Below, piece after piece: positions 6,246-7,038 of a stretch of 7,038 nt of DNA. Within the stretch, counting starts at the first letter, position 1. The number at the start of each line of letters is the position of its first letter. The translations under genes and the position numbers were made by a program. The notes below the pieces were generated by a model. It did no database searches and had not been told where the DNA came from. It saw nothing but the letters and a program-made list of their open reading frames with translations. Source of the DNA: Burkholderiales bacterium (GTDB lineage: Bacteria > Pseudomonadota > Gammaproteobacteria > Burkholderiales > Burkholderiaceae_F); assembly GCA_021205255.1 (NCBI GenBank), contig JAJPXW010000104.1, positions 1 to 7,038 on the forward strand, given 5' to 3'.

Positions 6246-6893
6246 ATGGCTACTTTTTTAGATTTGTTGAGCAATGGCTTAGAGGAACTCGGAATAGAGC
6301 CGGATAAAGGCAAAATTCAAAAGCTCAATGCATATGCCGATCTGCTTCTTAAATGGAACAAGGTTTATAACCTTACTTCTATAGCAAGAAAGGATGATGT
6401 CGCTATACGGCATATTTTGGATTCCCTTTCTATCCTCAAGTATTTGCGGCAATTTTGTCCAGTTAATGGAACTGTGCTTGATGCCGGTAGCGGAGCAGGA
6501 TTGCCAGGAATCCCATTAGCTATATTTTGTCCTGATCTTCAATTCACACTTGTAGATGCCGTCCGTAAGAAAACGGCTTTTCAAATTCAAGCCGTTGGCA
6601 CACTAGGCCTTACAAATGTTCGCCCTATACACGCTCGCCTAGAATCTTCCGAGATAAAGGGCGAATTCAACGTGATTGTTTCTAGAGCTTTTGCTTCTTT
6701 AAAGGACTTCACTGAAATAACTTCCCATCTAACTAGCAATGGGAGCTGGTTGGCTTTAAAGGCCAAGCTTTCAAAGACTGAAATCGACGAACTACCACAA
6801 GGATTTTCTATAAAGGAAATTGTCCAGTTAAAGGTTCCATTCCTATCGGAAGAGCGAAACTTAGTGATCATCCAAAGGACGTATCCTCATTAG
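6246..6893 (+). CDS. rsmG: 16S rRNA (guanine(527)-N7)-methyltransferase RsmG
   Basis: RsmG (GidB) uses S-adenosylmethionine to methylate N7 of G527 in 16S rRNA; in other bacteria its loss gives low-level streptomycin resistance. The 215-residue protein (E. coli 207) shows LLKWNKVYNLTSI (34-46), RHILDSLSI (55-63), the SAM-binding loop VLDAGSGAGLPGIPLAI (77-93), the acidic strand end TLVDAVRKKTAF (101-112), VISRAFASLKDF (144-155) and a C-terminal VPFLSEERNLVII (197-209). The ATG follows the mnmG stop codon with no intervening base, so translation is probably coupled; the only purine-rich sequence is AAGAAG within the mnmG end. Residues 170-174 read ALKAK where ALKGQ or MKG is usual. In many bacteria mnmG-rsmG is followed by parA-parB, which would fit the parS site upstream. 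Confidence 0.97.
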   Translation: MATFLDLLSNGLEELGIEPDKGKIQKLNAYADLLLKWNKVYNLTSIARKDDVAIRHILDSLSILKYLRQFCPVNGTVLDAGSGAGLPGIPLAIFCPDLQFTLVDAVRKKTAFQIQAVGTLGLTNVRPIHARLESSEIKGEFNVIVSRAFASLKDFTEITSHLTSNGSWLALKAKLSKTEIDELPQGFSIKEIVQLKVPFLSEERNLVIIQRTYPH

Positions 6894-7038
6894 CCCATAA
6901 CTTTGGGCGAATAAATTCTATGGATAGATAACGAAATTTCGGGCTGTAAAGGTGAATGCTCATTCACTGAAAAGGTACTTACAAAGAATTTTTGAGGATT
7001 TTGGAAATCCGCTGATAAAAGTAGGATTTGTGTTTTTG
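6894..7038. other. Dyad-rich non-coding region after rsmG
   Basis: These 145 bases show no gene. They hold several short perfect dyads: GCCCA/TGGGC with a 6-base loop starting at the rsmG stop (6893-6908), CGAAATTTCG (6932-6941), GTGAAT/ATTCAC with a 4-base loop (6952-6967) and GGATTT/AAATCC with a 3-base loop (6996-7010). None is followed by a T-tract long enough to call a terminator. AGGATTT recurs at 6995-7001 and 7023-7029. AGGA at 7023-7026 could be a ribosome site for a gene starting near or beyond the window end, but no start can be fixed. Confidence 0.5.
6992..7019 (+). promoter_or_regulatory. Possible sigma-70 promoter with a dyad in its spacer
   Basis: TTGAGG (6992-6997) and GATAAA (7014-7019) are spaced by 16 bases, and each matches four of six consensus positions. 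The spacer contains the perfect dyad GGATTT-TGG-AAATCC (6996-7010), placed where a repressor could block RNA polymerase. Such matches are common in AT-rich DNA, so this is a weak call. Confidence 0.25.

Noticed and set aside
6893..6908. GCCCA/TGGGC hairpin as rsmG terminator
   Set aside because: The stem has only five pairs and is followed by GAATAAATT rather than a T-run.

Overview
The window looks like a near-origin chromosomal segment of a betaproteobacterium, with a base composition around the low-to-mid 40s % G+C judged by eye. The assignment rests on the YidC protein (N-terminus with DIQR, membrane segments resembling Burkholderiales/Neisseria YidC, NPTPPDPMQAK loop) and on MnmG (the THTNEKTHDIIR and FTGKIEGIGPRYCPSIEDK blocks resemble Neisseria MnmG as I remember it). 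I cannot name a genus. All housekeeping genes run on the + strand; one small gene runs on the - strand.

Layout. Bases 1-68 are the 3' end of rnpA (RNase P protein). A compact block follows: yidD (88-399, GTG start) overlaps yidC (386-2104), giving the usual rnpA-yidD-yidC insertase cluster. A 594-base stretch then separates yidC from mnmE. It holds an inverted repeat over the yidC stop codon, a strong TTCG-loop hairpin whose loop and 3' arm are tandemly duplicated (2163-2211, the likely terminator), and an unrecognised three-helix membrane protein gene on the - strand (2295-2675). That gene diverges from mnmE across only 23 bases.

mnmE (2699-4096) is followed, after an AT-rich 241-base gap, by mnmG (4338-6245) and rsmG (6246-6893), which abut exactly. 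MnmE and MnmG together make the 5-carboxymethylaminomethyl/5-aminomethyl wobble-uridine modification of tRNA, and RsmG methylates 16S rRNA. The last 145 bases are non-coding as far as I can see and are rich in short dyads. They probably lead into the next gene, by analogy parA, but that is outside the window.

The most notable signal is a perfect 16-bp palindrome TGTTTCACGTGAAACA inside mnmE (3775-3790). It matches the bacterial chromosome-segregation site parS (ParB binding site) exactly and is read in frame as NVSRET in a variable loop of the GTPase domain. Other points worth a look are the duplicated-arm terminator, the orphan membrane protein, the mnmE-mnmG gap, and unusual residues in conserved MnmG motifs. 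I found no CRISPR array, insertion sequence, tRNA or rRNA gene, and no clear new multi-gene system.
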